Shown here one piece after another: positions 35,805 to 45,405 of a stretch of 64,000 nt of DNA. The notes below the pieces were generated by a model. The model made no database searches. It was not told the DNA's origin and saw nothing but the letters and a program-made list of their open reading frames with translations. Within the stretch, counting starts at the first letter, position 1. Every line of letters starts with the position of its first letter. The position numbers and the translations under genes are program-made. The DNA lies in the NCBI RefSeq assembly GCF_001426665.1, contig NZ_LMEY01000012.1, positions 186,001-250,000 on the forward strand, given 5' to 3'. The DNA is from Rhizobium sp. Root1334. Its GTDB lineage: Bacteria; Pseudomonadota; Alphaproteobacteria; Rhizobiales; Rhizobiaceae.

Positions 35805-36251
35805 ATGCGGCACACCTATAGCCTCGACCATTTTGCCCTTCTGGTCCGCGACCTTCCTCGCAGTATCGCTTTCTACACCCATATCCTCGGCTTCACCCCG
35901 ATCGAGCGAGCCGGCAGCGCCAATGTCGCGTGGCTGACCATCGGCGGCCTCGACACGATCCATTTGATTGAGGGCGATTTTGGCGCGACGCATCTCACCA
36001 AGGACACGCATTTCGCGCTACGCATCGAAGACTTCGACGCCTTTGTTGCTGATATCACCGCCAAGGGTGTGACATTCTACGACTGGCCCGGAAACACCGG
36101 CCAGATCGGCATCCGCCGCGACGGTTTCCGGCAGGCCTATGTGCAAGATCCGGACGGGTACTGGATCGAGATCAATGATCATACGCGGGCGGTTGCGGGT
36201 GGGCGGGTTACCTCTTCCTTCGCGGGCGATCGCACAAAATCAACATCTTAG
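35805..36251 (+). CDS. VOC (glyoxalase/dioxygenase fold) protein
   Basis: The 148-residue protein has the paired beta-alpha-beta-beta-beta modules of the vicinal oxygen chelate superfamily: YSLDHFALLVRDLPRSIAFY at the start and VQDPDGYWIEIND at the end. Metal ligands expected at the first histidine (LDHFAL), at HLIEGD and at the last glutamate (IEIND) are present, so it should bind a divalent metal. The substrate is unknown; such small proteins act as lactoylglutathione lyases, resistance proteins or dioxygenases. ATG 35805 follows GGAGGG. The C-terminal 20 residues look unstructured. Confidence 0.82.
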   Translation: MRHTYSLDHFALLVRDLPRSIAFYTHILGFTPIERAGSANVAWLTIGGLDTIHLIEGDFGATHLTKDTHFALRIEDFDAFVADITAKGVTFYDWPGNTGQIGIRRDGFRQAYVQDPDGYWIEINDHTRAVAGGRVTSSFAGDRTKSTS

Positions 36252-36669
36252 CCATAGGTTAAGTGTTGGATGTTGTTGGCGTGCGGCTTGTTCCTTTCCA
36301 CGAACCTCCCTTCACCTGCAATTTTTAACACTTACTGACAGCTACGACGCTGTAATTACATTCTCTCTCGCCACGTGGAGAGTGAGGGCCAGAAATCTTG
36401 GCCGTCTTCGCGTATCTTCTCTGTCACCACAAAATTATGGCCCGAGAAATCTCCCGGGCCATAGATAATCAATCTGTCGAATCCAAGCAAATAATGGCCT
36501 GAACGCCGCTCCGCCCCAGGAAATTCACGCCCTCCAGCGGGCCAGTCCAAACAAGTATAGCCGAGTCCAAACATAAGTTGTCCAGTACCCCATACCTAGG
36601 AAATCCAAGGTATACTCGGCATAAAAAAAGCCCGGCGATCAGGCCGGGCGAGGGGTTGGTTTAAGCGAC
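36252..36669. other. AT-richer intergenic stretch with inverted and direct repeats
   Basis: About 420 bases without a gene. It holds TATGGCCCG/CGGGCCATA (36436-36444, 36455-36463), two copies of AGTCCAAACA exactly 20 bases apart (36544-36553, 36564-36573), GCCGAGT/ACTCGGC and ATACCT/AGGTAT inverted repeats near 36562-36619, and the terminator listed separately. It borders a truncated transposition-related gene and may include part of a former element end; that is inference. Confidence 0.5.
36622..36649 (-). terminator. Terminator downstream of the TniQ-like remnant
   Basis: GCCCGGC/GCCGGGC with a 6-base loop is followed on the minus strand by a run of seven T. It lies about 20 bases after the stop codon of the TniQ-like frame. 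Confidence 0.9.
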
Positions 36670-37899
36670 TTAGGTTGGCAGGTCGCTTTTCCTGTAGAAG
36701 GTGGCTCCAACTTCGAGCCTTGTGAAAGCAGGCTCGACGTTAGCCAGATCGAGATCACGCTTGATTACCCGGATGGCCTTTAGTTGTTCCGAGGCTAGCT
36801 GGTGAAGCGATCTATAGCTTTCTGAAAATGCGTCGAGCGTTGCGGTACTGAAGACGCGCTGCCGACACCTCTTTACTGGATTGATTGCCTGTTCCGATCC
36901 GATCACGCCGCAGTTTGCTAACCGGGTAAACACCTTAATGTTCAAAACTACATATCTTGCAGCTTCTACGGCAGACAAGCCTGGCATCGGTGGCAGCGTC
37001 GTGTGCGATGCGACTTCGGTCGGGTCCAACCTGAAAGCGCTGATGCCCGAGGTGGACGGGTCAAGCTTCACAGTGGTCAGTTTGCCTGCGAACAAGAGAT
37101 CGAGAATCTCGGAGAATTTGCAGCTAGCCCTGTGTGCCGTTTCCGAGAAAGAACTGAGATGGTCACCGTCTTCGAAGTTCGAGGTGACATGCGCCTGCAT
37201 GCGGGACAAGAGATCGTCGAGATCAAATTTCGAAAACATGGGGCCGAGGCGAAGCTCTCGGCTGCCTTCGATAGCTCGTTTAACATATCCCCGTCTTGTG
37301 ATCGTACTCCACAGGGTACGCTCGGCGTTGAGATATGCACGCGCTTCACCGTCGGTGAGGTAGCCTCTTGCTTCCGACATAACCCTGTCGACATCTTCAA
37401 CGGGCATGACCACTCGCCAATCGCTGATCGAATTTGCTGTTTGATCAATAAGGCCCGCAGCTTCGGCAAATTTGCGGGTTGTAACAGGGTGAAACCCATA
37501 TTGTTTACTGGCAGACTTGATCGTGTGGAAACGCCGATCAGTTACGGGGGTAAAGATTACAGTACCAGGATCGAAGGGGATGTGCGACAGCGCGACCTCT
37601 CTAACGATTTGGCGAAGCTCGTCAGAGCCGTTGTCGTAGCGTTCCTGCATAAGCCAATCGTAGACTCGGCCGTAAAGTACCCGGCCCCCTGCGGCGGACC
37701 GTCCTTCCCAGAAATCTTTATGCAGTTCGACCAAGTGCTGTCTGAGTGCCGCTTCACCACCAAAAGAGAATTTGAAGCCTGCCTCTGCGCACGAGAGTGC
37801 TTGTTCCGCGAAGTTGTCACGCTGAGGGGCGTGGTACTTCGAGGAATAGCACTGGTGTGTCGGTAAGTGGTTGTTTGTATAATAATATACTACATGATA
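36670..37899 (-). pseudogene. TniQ-family protein, 5'-truncated remnant
   Basis: The frame stays open from a TAG at 37900-37902 down to 36670, about 409 codons, but has no ATG at its beginning; the first usable codon is TTG 37734. The translated sequence reads like the C-terminal two thirds of rhizobial TniQ-type transposition proteins: a YDWL linker, a helix-turn-helix around SASKQYGFHPVTTRKFAEAA, a repeat of that pattern with AYLNAERTLW, and an ending VEPAFTRLEVGATFYRK. The N-terminal TniQ domain with its CxxC zinc fingers is missing, apart from a short CYSSKYHAPQRDNF stretch that may be its decayed end. No TnsA, TnsB or TnsC genes are nearby. The TniQ call is from memory of family features. 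Confidence 0.6.
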
Positions 37900-37902
37900 C
37901 TA

Positions 37903-38486
37903 ACTGGACAAATGAGCGTGCGTTGCAACGACTGGCATTGCCCTCGTCTTACACTGACGACCAGCCGGGCGATAATCTTGCAGTCAGCAAGACATCCAGA
38001 TACGCGGGGAACGTGATCAGCCTTTTCGAACGTGTGCGTACCCGCCGGTGCTCGGACGAAAGCGGTCTCGGACAAGGCGTTTCTGCGGTTTGGGATTGGC
38101 ATTGATCAATTTTAAGAAGGCGGAAAATCCGAACTTGGGCACTTGGCTCATATTGCTGAATTCCTGTGGTCGATTGATCTGAAGTAGCTCCCTCATCCCT
38201 GAATGCTTTTTGTTTTGTATGTTGCCCCGGGCAGGGCCAGCCTGCCTGGGACATCTCTTTGAGTTGGCAACTATGGCAACCTGGGTTTCAGCAATCACCG
38301 CATCGAAAGCGCGGAGGCCGGTTTTGCTTCAAGTCTGGCCAATATCGAGCGGACTTGCCAGACTTGGCTTCGGTTGTCAGGCGAACGCAATTTATTCCTC
38401 ACGCTCACCTGCTTTGGATTCGTCCAATCAAAATTGGCCAGGGCATTTCACCGTTGGATTCGACACAATCATTTTTCAACCGGCGA
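37903..38486. other. Decayed intergenic segment between TniQ remnant and nrdJ
   Basis: No intact gene is found. On the minus strand a frame starting at 38151 reads VPKFGFSAFLKLINANPKPQ and stops at 38017; reading seems to continue in other frames (LITFPAYLDVLL, then KIIARLVVSVRRG), which suggests a small gene broken by frameshifts. CCCGGGCAGG/CCTGCCTGGG (38226-38250, one G-T pair) is a strong hairpin. The segment probably consists of remnants of a former accessory insertion. Confidence 0.4.
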
Positions 38487-41400
38487 TCAGCTGCAGCCGC
38501 TTGTGGCTCCACACGTGTCGCACTTCTCGCAGGTGCCGTTGCGCACCATCGTGAAGTTCTGGCACTCCGAGCACATGTTGCCGGTGTAGCCCTGTGCAAT
38601 CGACCGGATGCGGCGTTCGGCTTCGATCTTCTTTGCGTCCGACTTCGCGGCTGCGGCTTCGGCCGCTGCCTTGTCGGAGAAGAGGGCCGTCACTTCGCTG
38701 GTGGTTTCGACGTCCGTCGTCTCTTCCGCGATCTCTTCGGCCAGTTCCGCAGCCCGCTCCTCGTAATCGCGCTTGAAGGCGACGATTTCGGAGGTCGAGA
38801 TGGCAACTGTCGTTTCGAGCTTACGCGCTGCACTGCCGGAGAAGGCGGTGATCGTTGCGCCCGACGATGCCTTGGCGGGAGCAGCGGTTGCAGCCCCCTT
38901 CGGCTCGCCGGAAGCACGGTCGATCTGGCCACCAGAGACGAGCGTCGGCTTGTGGCCGCGGGTCCAGCCGGTGGAGATCAGGTTGGTCTTGCCTTCCTGG
39001 ATGCCCTTGCCGAGTGCGGTGTTGCCAAAGTCGGACGTGTCGACATGGGCAAGATCATGGCGGTTGAGGTAGGAGACGGCGAGTTCGCGGAACACGTAGT
39101 CGAGGATCGACGTGGCATTCTTGATCGCGTCATTGCCCTGCACCATGCCGGCCGGTTCGAACTTGGTGAAGGTGAAGGCCTCCACATATTCTTCCAGCGG
39201 AACGCCATATTGCAGACCAAGCGAGATGGCGATGGCGAAGTTGTTCATCATCGCACGGAAAGCGGCGCCTTCCTTGTGCATGTCGATGAAGATTTCGCCG
39301 AGACGGCCATCGCCGAATTCACCGGTGCGCAGGTAGACCTTGTGTCCACCGACGATCGCCTTCTGGGTATAGCCCTGGCGGCGGTTCGGCAGTTTTTCAC
39401 GCTCGCGGGTGACCCGTTCGATGACGCGCTCGATGATCTTCTCGGTGACGGTCACAGCCTGGGCGGCGGCGGGCGCTGCCAGGAAATCTTCCATCGCATC
39501 CTCGTCCTCATCGTCCTCGATCAGCGAGGCGTTGAGCGGCTGGGAGAGCTTGGAGCCATCGCGGTAGAGCGCGTTGGCCTTCAGCGCCAGTTTCCAGGAC
39601 AGCATGTAGGCGGCCTTGCAATCCTCGACCGTCGCCTCGTTCGGCATGTTGATGGTCTTGGAGATTGCGCCGGAGATGAACGGCTGGGCGGCTGCCATCA
39701 TGCGGATGTGGCTTTCGACCGAGAGGTAACGCTTGCCGATCTTGCCGCACGGGTTGGCGCAATCGAAGACGGGCAGGTGCTCGTTCTTGAGGAACGGTGC
39801 GCCCTCCAGCGTCATCGCGCCGCAGACATGCACGTTGGCGGCTTCGATGTCCTTCTTGGAAAAACCGATATGCTCCAGCAGGTTGAAGCTCATGTCGGCG
39901 AGCTGCTCGTCAGAGACCTTCAGCGTATCCTTCAGGAAGTCGACACCGAGCGTCCACTGGTTGAAGACGAACTTGATGTCGAAGGCAGCCTTGGTGGCGG
40001 CGTTGATCGCCTCGATCTTGTCGTCGCCAAAGCCCTTGGCCTTCAGCGAGCCGGGGTTGATGGCCGGAGCCTGGTTGATGTTGCCGTGACCGACGGCATA
40101 GGCCTCGATCTCCGCAATCTGGCTTTCCGTGTAACCGAGCGTCCGCAAGGCTTCCGGAACGGCGCGGTTGATGATCTTGAAGTAACCGCCGCCGGCCAGC
40201 TTCTTGAATTTTACCAGAGCGAAATCAGGCTCGATGCCGGTCGTGTCGCAATCCATGACCAGACCGATCGTGCCGGTCGGTGCGATGACCGAAACCTGGG
40301 CGTTGCGGTAGCCATGTTTTTCGCCAAGTTGCAGCGCCTTGTCCCACGCGGCGGTCGCATGAGCGATCAGTGCCTGATCCGGGCATTCACCATGGATCAA
40401 CGCCACCGGATTGACCGACAGACTTTCATAACCCTGGGTTTCGCCATGGGCGGCGCGGCGGTGGTTACGGATGACGCGCAGCATCGATTCGCGATTCGGC
40501 TTGTAGCCCGGGAACGGGCCAAGCTTGGCAGCGATTTCAGCCGATGTGGCATAGGAAACACCGGTCATGATGGCGGTGAGGGCACCGGCAATAGCGCGGC
40601 CTTCGGTTGAGTCGTAGGGGATGCCCGAAGACATCAACAGACCACCGATATTGGCGTAGCCGAGGCCCAGCGTACGGTATTCATAGGAGCGCTCGGCGAT
40701 TTCCTTCGACGGGAACTGCGCCATCATCACCGAGATTTCGAGAACCAGCGTCCAGAGGCGGACGGCATGCTCGTAGTCGGCGATATTGATGTTCTTGGTG
40801 GCAGCATCCTTGAACTGAAGCAGGTTCAGCGAGGCGAGGTTGCAGGCCGTGTCATCCAGGAACATGTATTCCGAGCAGGGGTTGGATGCACGGATCGAGC
40901 CTGCGGCCGGCGAGGTGTGCCAGTCGTTCATGGTCGTGTTGAAATGCAGGCCCGGATCGGCCGATGCCCAGGCAGCGTGGGAAATCTGTTCCCAGAGATC
41001 GCGGGCCTTCAGCGTCTTCATCACCTTGCCGTCCTTGCGGGCGGTGAGGTTCCAGGTGCCGTCGGCTTCGACAGCGCGCAGGAAGTCGTCCTTGAGGGAG
41101 ACGGAGTTGTTGGAGTTCTGGCCGGATACCGTGAGGTATGCTTCCGAATCCCAGTCGGTGTCGTAGGTCTTGAACTCGATATCCTTGTAGCCTTGCTTGG
41201 CGAACTGGATAACGCGCTTGACGTAGTTTTCCGGAACCTGGCTCTGCTTGGCGGCCTTGATTTCGCGCTTGAGGGCAGGGTTCTGCTTCGGGTCGTAGCA
41301 GGCGTCGTTATCGGCCGTGCAGTTGACGCAGGCCTTCATGATCGCCTTGAGGTGCTTGGCAACGATCTTGGAGCCGGTAACGAGGGCAGCAACCTTCTGC

Positions 41401-42302
41401 TCTTCCTTGACCTTCCAGTTGATGTAATCCTCGATATCCGGGTGATCGATATCGACGACGACCATCTTGGCCGCACGGCGCGTGGTGCCGCCCGACTTGA
41501 TAGCGCCGGCAGCGCGGTCACCGATCTTCAGGAACGACATCAGGCCCGACGACTTGCCGCCGCCCGACAGGCGCTCGCCTTCGCCGCGCAGGTACGAGAA
41601 ATTGGAGCCGGTGCCGGAGCCGTACTTGAACAGACGGGCTTCACGCACCCACAGGTCCATGATGCCGCCTTCGTTGACGAGATCGTCACCGACCGACTGG
41701 ATGAAGCAGGCATGCGGCTGCGGATGCTCGTAGGAGGATTTCGACTTCACCAGCTTGTTGGTGAACGGATCAACATAGAAATGGCCCTGGCCGGGGCCAT
41801 CGATGCCATAGGCCCAATGCAGGCCGGTGTTGAACCACTGCGGGCTGTTCGGCGCGACGCGCTGGGTGGCCAGCATGTAGGCAAGCTCGTCACGGAAGGC
41901 GAGGGCGTCTTCTTCGGATGCGAAGTAATTGCCCTTCCAGCCCCAATAGGTCCAAGTGCCGGCCAGGCGATCGAAAACCTGGCGGGCGTCGGTTTCGGAA
42001 CCGTATTGTTCTTCCTTCGGCAAGTCCTTCATGGCGGCGAGATCGGCTTCCGAGCGCCATAGCCAGGACGGAACGGAATTTTCTTCCACCTTCTTCAGGC
42101 GCGCGGGAACACCGGCCTTGCGGAAATATTTCTGCGCGAGAATATCGGCCGCGACCTGGGAAAACTGGGCAGGCACATCGATATCCGCGAGACGGAACAC
42201 GATCGAGCCATCGGGATTCTTGATCTCGCTGATGGCCTTGCGGAACTCAATTTCAGCATAGGCCGATTGGCCTGGTTTGGTGAAACGACGTTCGATCTGC
42301 AT
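38487..42302 (-). CDS. nrdJ: Cobalamin-dependent ribonucleotide reductase (class II)
   Basis: This 1271-residue adenosylcobalamin-dependent enzyme reduces ribonucleotides to deoxyribonucleotides with or without oxygen. Active-site motifs are seen: [20 protein letters not shown], with the substrate-site cysteine and the loop, and [20 protein letters not shown] further on. The C-terminus is a cysteine-rich zinc ribbon (NMCSECQNF and [14 protein letters not shown]) typical of the long alphaproteobacterial form, thought to regenerate the active-site cysteines. No ATP-cone is obvious at the N-terminus. ATG 42302 is preferred (GGACAG ribosome site, MQIERRFTK). Two NrdR boxes lie 134-180 bases upstream; no cobalamin riboswitch is seen. 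Confidence 0.96.
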   Translation of the reverse strand: MQIERRFTKPGQSAYAEIEFRKAISEIKNPDGSIVFRLADIDVPAQFSQVAADILAQKYFRKAGVPARLKKVEENSVPSWLWRSEADLAAMKDLPKEEQYGSETDARQVFDRLAGTWTYWGWKGNYFASEEDALAFRDELAYMLATQRVAPNSPQWFNTGLHWAYGIDGPGQGHFYVDPFTNKLVKSKSSYEHPQPHACFIQSVGDDLVNEGGIMDLWVREARLFKYGSGTGSNFSYLRGEGERLSGGGKSSGLMSFLKIGDRAAGAIKSGGTTRRAAKMVVVDIDHPDIEDYINWKVKEEQKVAALVTGSKIVAKHLKAIMKACVNCTADNDACYDPKQNPALKREIKAAKQSQVPENYVKRVIQFAKQGYKDIEFKTYDTDWDSEAYLTVSGQNSNNSVSLKDDFLRAVEADGTWNLTARKDGKVMKTLKARDLWEQISHAAWASADPGLHFNTTMNDWHTSPAAGSIRASNPCSEYMFLDDTACNLASLNLLQFKDAATKNINIADYEHAVRLWTLVLEISVMMAQFPSKEIAERSYEYRTLGLGYANIGGLLMSSGIPYDSTEGRAIAGALTAIMTGVSYATSAEIAAKLGPFPGYKPNRESMLRVIRNHRRAAHGETQGYESLSVNPVALIHGECPDQALIAHATAAWDKALQLGEKHGYRNAQVSVIAPTGTIGLVMDCDTTGIEPDFALVKFKKLAGGGYFKIINRAVPEALRTLGYTESQIAEIEAYAVGHGNINQAPAINPGSLKAKGFGDDKIEAINAATKAAFDIKFVFNQWTLGVDFLKDTLKVSDEQLADMSFNLLEHIGFSKKDIEAANVHVCGAMTLEGAPFLKNEHLPVFDCANPCGKIGKRYLSVESHIRMMAAAQPFISGAISKTINMPNEATVEDCKAAYMLSWKLALKANALYRDGSKLSQPLNASLIEDDEDEDAMEDFLAAPAAAQAVTVTEKIIERVIERVTREREKLPNRRQGYTQKAIVGGHKVYLRTGEFGDGRLGEIFIDMHKEGAAFRAMMNNFAIAISLGLQYGVPLEEYVEAFTFTKFEPAGMVQGNDAIKNATSILDYVFRELAVSYLNRHDLAHVDTSDFGNTALGKGIQEGKTNLISTGWTRGHKPTLVSGGQIDRASGEPKGAATAAPAKASSGATITAFSGSAARKLETTVAISTSEIVAFKRDYEERAAELAEEIAEETTDVETTSEVTALFSDKAAAEAAAAKSDAKKIEAERRIRSIAQGYTGNMCSECQNFTMVRNGTCEKCDTCGATSGCS

Positions 42303-42942
42303 CTGTCCCTTGTCCTTTGTTTGCCGCATGCCCGAACCCATTCAAAGGCTCAGGGCGCAATTGTTCGCATCCGGCCGCGCGTTGAGCGTGCAGCCAGTTT
42401 CCGTTTTCCGCCTTGATGGGAAACCCGTCTCGGGAACCCTGTATCTTGTGCTGATTGCAGCTGCAAATACTAAATATAGTATCAACAGCTTCCTTACGCC
42501 AGCTTTTTGTGACGTGTTTGGCGCCTGGAGAGATCACAAAAAATAACCGTCACGACCAATGGATCATCCACCGGACAGTTTTGAAAACACAGACGATTTC
42601 TTCTGAAATGAACCGGCCTCGTTACTTTCCGGTCCCGCCGCCGCCGCAACGTAGAAACCATTAACGGTATTCGACCCGAGTCCGTCAAGGGCTGGTTTGT
42701 GTCGTAATTGCGAACACCAGATGTTGTGTGTGTGACCTGTGGAAAACGGGGACAGTGGGCATATCAAGCAAAATCAGATGCTTCGCCGGGTTCCCTCCAG
42801 CATCGTCCGCAGCGGCAAGCAAATTTGCAAAATTTTGCGGGTGAGAAACCACAGTATATTTACCATGGTGCCCGGCGGTCATAGCCAAGCCGGGCGAAAT
42901 GTGGCGGTGGGACAAACTGATTCGGAAAGAGGGGCAACCGGC
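42303..42942. other. Intergenic region upstream of nrdJ
   Basis: About 640 bases. The left part carries the nrdJ promoter with two NrdR boxes. Overlapping palindromes GCAAATTTGC and GCAAAATTTTGC lie at 42819-42838. GCCCGGC/GCCGGGC at 42870-42895 can terminate the Cache-type protein gene on the minus strand. No convincing gene is seen. Confidence 0.45.
42436..42482 (-). promoter_or_regulatory. Tandem NrdR boxes upstream of nrdJ
   Basis: On the minus strand ATACTATATTTAGTAT (42482-42467) agrees with the NrdR box ACAC-TATATA-TAGTGT type consensus at 13 of 16 positions. GCACAAGATACAGGGT (42451-42436) agrees at about 12 of 16. They are 15 bases apart, giving a 31-base centre spacing, three helical turns, the arrangement described for paired NrdR boxes. 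NrdR represses ribonucleotide reductase genes in response to dATP/ATP. Confidence 0.75.
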
Positions 42943-43533
42943 TCAAAGTGCGTCGAGATTGATACCGATGGTAATGGCACCGATCGGCTTACCGGTCTTG
43001 GGATCGGACACGGTCAGGCTGGCCTGCGATTGCAGCATTTGCGTCGATTCATCCTTTTGCGCGGCATCGACGAAAAGGGCCGAGGATCCGGCAAGGTAGG
43101 TCTTCTGCCATTTCAACTCATCCCCCTGCCAATAATCGGAACTGATCTCACTTTCGCCAACAGACAAACCCTTCGCATCGATCACAAGGATTTCGGTGAC
43201 GACGCCACCGGAGGCGGCCTGCTTTGCCTTCAGGAATTTTGACAGCGGATTACCGATGACCGCATCGATCAGCGGCCGGACGTCCCCTGAAAACTCTGCG
43301 CGCCAGTTGGCATCCAGGCGATCGATCGCTGTCTGGCTCATGTGGGAATGGAGGGCGTTCTGGCTTCTGAGCGCTTTTATGATGATCGGGTCTTCGATCC
43401 ACGCCCGAATGTTGGCCTCGATATAAGCGGTGACCGGCGCCACGTGAACATCGCTCGCCATTGCCGGAGGAACCGGCAGCAAACAGAGCGTTGCGCCAAT
43501 CGCAGCCCTAACGCGCGTGTTGCGCACCGTCAT
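42943..43533 (-). CDS. Periplasmic Cache/PDC sensor-like protein
   Basis: The 196-residue protein has a signal peptide (AAIGATLCLLPVPPAMA) and one extracytoplasmic sensor-like domain. The pattern of an N-terminal helix, a long strand region (VVTEILVIDAKGLSVGESEI), SDYWQGDELKWQKTYLAG and a final QASLTVSDPKTGKPIGAITI fits the PDC/Cache fold normally attached to chemoreceptors or kinases. Here it stands alone without a membrane anchor or output domain, so it would act as a soluble periplasmic binding partner; the ligand is unknown. ATG 43533 follows AAGGACGC. Confidence 0.72.
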   Translation of the reverse strand: MTVRNTRVRAAIGATLCLLPVPPAMASDVHVAPVTAYIEANIRAWIEDPIIIKALRSQNALHSHMSQTAIDRLDANWRAEFSGDVRPLIDAVIGNPLSKFLKAKQAASGGVVTEILVIDAKGLSVGESEISSDYWQGDELKWQKTYLAGSSALFVDAAQKDESTQMLQSQASLTVSDPKTGKPIGAITIGINLDAL

Positions 43534-43709
43534 GCGTCCTTCTTCTGCGATCCGTTGAGAAAAGCCCTGGAGCCTTCTGCTCGGCGCCTGTTTCCGCGGC
43601 GAAGGCGCCGCAGAAAATAGATTAATTTAGTGAAACAGATCGTTGTTTACACAGGGATATTCATGAAGCGTCGTATGCGGCGGCTAGTAAGCCGCTTCAC
43701 AAGACCGCC

Positions 43710-44207
43710 TCAGCCGCGCGATCCCTTGGCGATCGGCTCTTGATAGGTGAATCCCATGTCCCAGGGGAAGTAGATCCATGTATCCTGGCTGACCTCGGTC
43801 ACGAATGTATCGACCTGCGGCCGGCCCTTTGGTTTGGCATAGACGGCGGCGAAATGCGCCTTTGGCAGCATCGCGCGGACCACGGCTGCGGTCTTGCCGG
43901 TGTCGGTGAGGTCATCGATGATCAGTACGCCTTCGCCCCCATCAGCCTTCAGCTCCTCCGAAATCCCCTTGAGGACGTACATCTGCCCCTGTGCATCATA
44001 GTCATGATAGGAGGCAACGCAGACTGTCTCAATCAGCCGGATGTTCAACTCGCGACAGACAATCGCCGCCGGAACGAGGCCGCCGCGGGTGATGCAGACA
44101 ATCGCCTTCCACTCGCCGCCATTGTCGGCAAGACGCCAGGCCAGCGCACGTGCGTCACGGTGAAACTGGTCCCAGGAAACGGGAAATGCTTTTTCAGGAA
44201 GTGACAT
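43710..44207 (-). CDS. gpt: Xanthine(-guanine) phosphoribosyltransferase
   Basis: This 165-residue purine salvage enzyme attaches xanthine or guanine to PRPP. The PRPP-binding loop [20 protein letters not shown] and the N-terminal [20 protein letters not shown] mark the Gpt class, and the hydrophobic substrate-site stretch [10 protein letters not shown] near the C-terminus is in place. ATG 44207 lies eight bases after GGAG; a TTG two codons upstream is in frame but less likely. It is downstream of the tRNA-Leu gene on the same strand. Confidence 0.93.
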   Translation of the reverse strand: MSLPEKAFPVSWDQFHRDARALAWRLADNGGEWKAIVCITRGGLVPAAIVCRELNIRLIETVCVASYHDYDAQGQMYVLKGISEELKADGGEGVLIIDDLTDTGKTAAVVRAMLPKAHFAAVYAKPKGRPQVDTFVTEVSQDTWIYFPWDMGFTYQEPIAKGSRG

Positions 44208-44246
44208 GCTCAAGCTCCAGTTGATCGAGGCATCCGGTTTCGGGAG

Positions 44247-44331
44247 TGGTGCGGACGACGGGGGTCGAACCCGTACAGATCTCTCCGAGGGATTTTAAGT
44301 CCCTTGCGTCTACCAGTTTCGCCACGTCCGC
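44247..44331 (-). tRNA. tRNA-Leu, anticodon UAA
   Basis: The minus strand folds into a class II tRNA with acceptor stem GCGGACG/CGTCCGC, discriminator A and an encoded CCA (44249-44247). The D-arm contains GGCGAAACTGGTAGACGC, the anticodon stem is GGGAC/ATCCC with anticodon TAA, the variable arm is long (TCGGAGAGATCTGT) and the T-arm holds GGTTCGACC. It reads UUA and UUG leucine codons. Confidence 0.97.
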
Positions 44332-44494
44332 GTGTTTTTCCTTTCAGACACTTGGGCTTTAAGGTCAATAGGCTGCTTCCCAAAACATGATCCGGGCAAC
44401 ACATTTGATCCCGATTAAGCAATAATAGCCGATTTGCAAAAACCCCTCAAACCACAGGGTTATGCCAAACCGGCTGCAGACTTATAATAGTATT

Positions 44495-44782
44495 ATGAAT
44501 CAATGCTGGGGCATGGACGACGTGTTGCAAGAAATCCCATTGACGTGGAAGCCGATCCGGAACCGCTCGTTCGCTGGCATGCTTGGCCAGCAGGAACTGG
44601 CTTATGTGTTGCAGCATGACGGTCAGACGAGTTGGGAATGGATGGTTTCCGGCTGCAACGGCACGATCCGCTACGACTTCCAGTCCGCTGAAACGCTGGA
44701 TGAGGCGAAGGCCGCCGTCCAGGCCAGTATTGACGAATGGTTTCGGCTGGCGGGCCTGCTGAACACGTCCACATCGGCGTAA
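44495..44782 (+). CDS. Hypothetical protein
   Basis: The 95-residue protein from ATG 44495 is not recognised. It has a tryptophan-rich beta-like core (IPLTWKPIRNRSFAGMLGQQ; TSWEWMVSGCNGTIRYDF) and a C-terminal helix (ETLDEAKAAVQASIDEWFRL). The small strand-strand-helix layout is typical of compact rhizobial proteins of unknown function. The start is uncertain: ATG 44495 has no ribosome site, and an internal ATG 18 bases on follows GGGGC. It is divergent from the tRNA gene. Confidence 0.6.
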   Translation: MNQCWGMDDVLQEIPLTWKPIRNRSFAGMLGQQELAYVLQHDGQTSWEWMVSGCNGTIRYDFQSAETLDEAKAAVQASIDEWFRLAGLLNTSTSA

Positions 44783-44923
44783 ACGGTTTTTCCAGGCGGA
44801 TGGTACATAGCGTGTATTATCAAAAAAATCAACTATCGATAATAATCAGCAAGAACCCATAGTTGAATTACAACCATTGAATATTACTATCGGTATCGCA
44901 ATCGTTGAAAAATGAGGCTTCCG

Positions 44924-45073
44924 ATGTCGGATAAAACGCATGTCACGGATCTTCTGCAGGCTGCAAAGTTATTAGCCGACTCTCAGCAGAATGTAATGCT
45001 GAGTTATCTGATCTGCATGGCCATTCTTGAAGCGAAGCAGGTCCCGAAGGAGGGAACCGCAAGGGCGGCGTGA
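44924..45073 (+). CDS. Very small protein, 49 residues
   Basis: ATG 44924 lies six bases after GAGG and opens a 49-residue frame that ends with TGA at 45071-45073. The product starts MSDKTHVTDLLQAAKLLADS, continues into an amphipathic to hydrophobic helix (NVMLSYLICMAILEAK) and ends with a basic tail. It would form one or two helices and could bind a membrane or a partner protein. No family is recognised. Ribosome site, protein-like composition and clean ends support it; a second ATG 12 bases upstream (44912) is in frame. Confidence 0.55.
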   Translation: MSDKTHVTDLLQAAKLLADSQQNVMLSYLICMAILEAKQVPKEGTARAA

Positions 45074-45405
45074 GGTAAATCCGGTCATCATTCACCGGGG
45101 CAGAAGTCACCGGGGCAGAGAAATAGCGGCTGATCGTTTTTGGGGAATGAAGAGCAGTATCTCGATTGAGCTGCGGCCTCTTGGCATTAGGTCCAGTGAT
45201 TAACCCTACCCGTGAAGGTTAATCAACGGTTTCAGTTGATGCACCGGTAGAACAGCGCTTTAACCAGTGATGCCGAGGGAGGGAAACTCGGCATTTTCAG
45301 TACCAAACCATAAGCCCCTCTTCGGCGCCGGAGAGGGGCATTCTGGTTTCGTTAAACCGCAAACGCGCCAGATGTGCCGCACTTATGTTGGCACGTCGCC
45401 GCCGT
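45074..45405. other. Intergenic stretch with three inverted repeats, possible small RNA
   Basis: About 330 bases with no credible gene. Inverted repeats are GATTAACC/GGTTAATC (45198-45205, 45217-45224), ATGCCGAG/CTCGGCAT followed by TTTC (45270-45297), and GCCCCTCT/AGAGGGGC (45314-45339). The second looks like a rightward terminator and the third could end the leftward DUF2188 gene. A short non-coding transcript ending at 45297 is possible. Confidence 0.4.

Noticed and set aside
38259..40610. Long plus-strand open frame opposite the 3' half of nrdJ
   Set aside because: Antisense shadow of nrdJ with no recognisable domain; it also runs across the decayed segment.
42303..42560. Cobalamin riboswitch upstream of the B12-dependent reductase
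   Set aside because: I looked for the conserved B12-box and its pairing partners and could not find them; only the NrdR boxes are convincing.
44247..44331. tRNA-Leu as an integration site of a mobile element
   Set aside because: No integrase gene and no repeated copy of the tRNA 3' end is seen nearby; flanking genes look ordinary.
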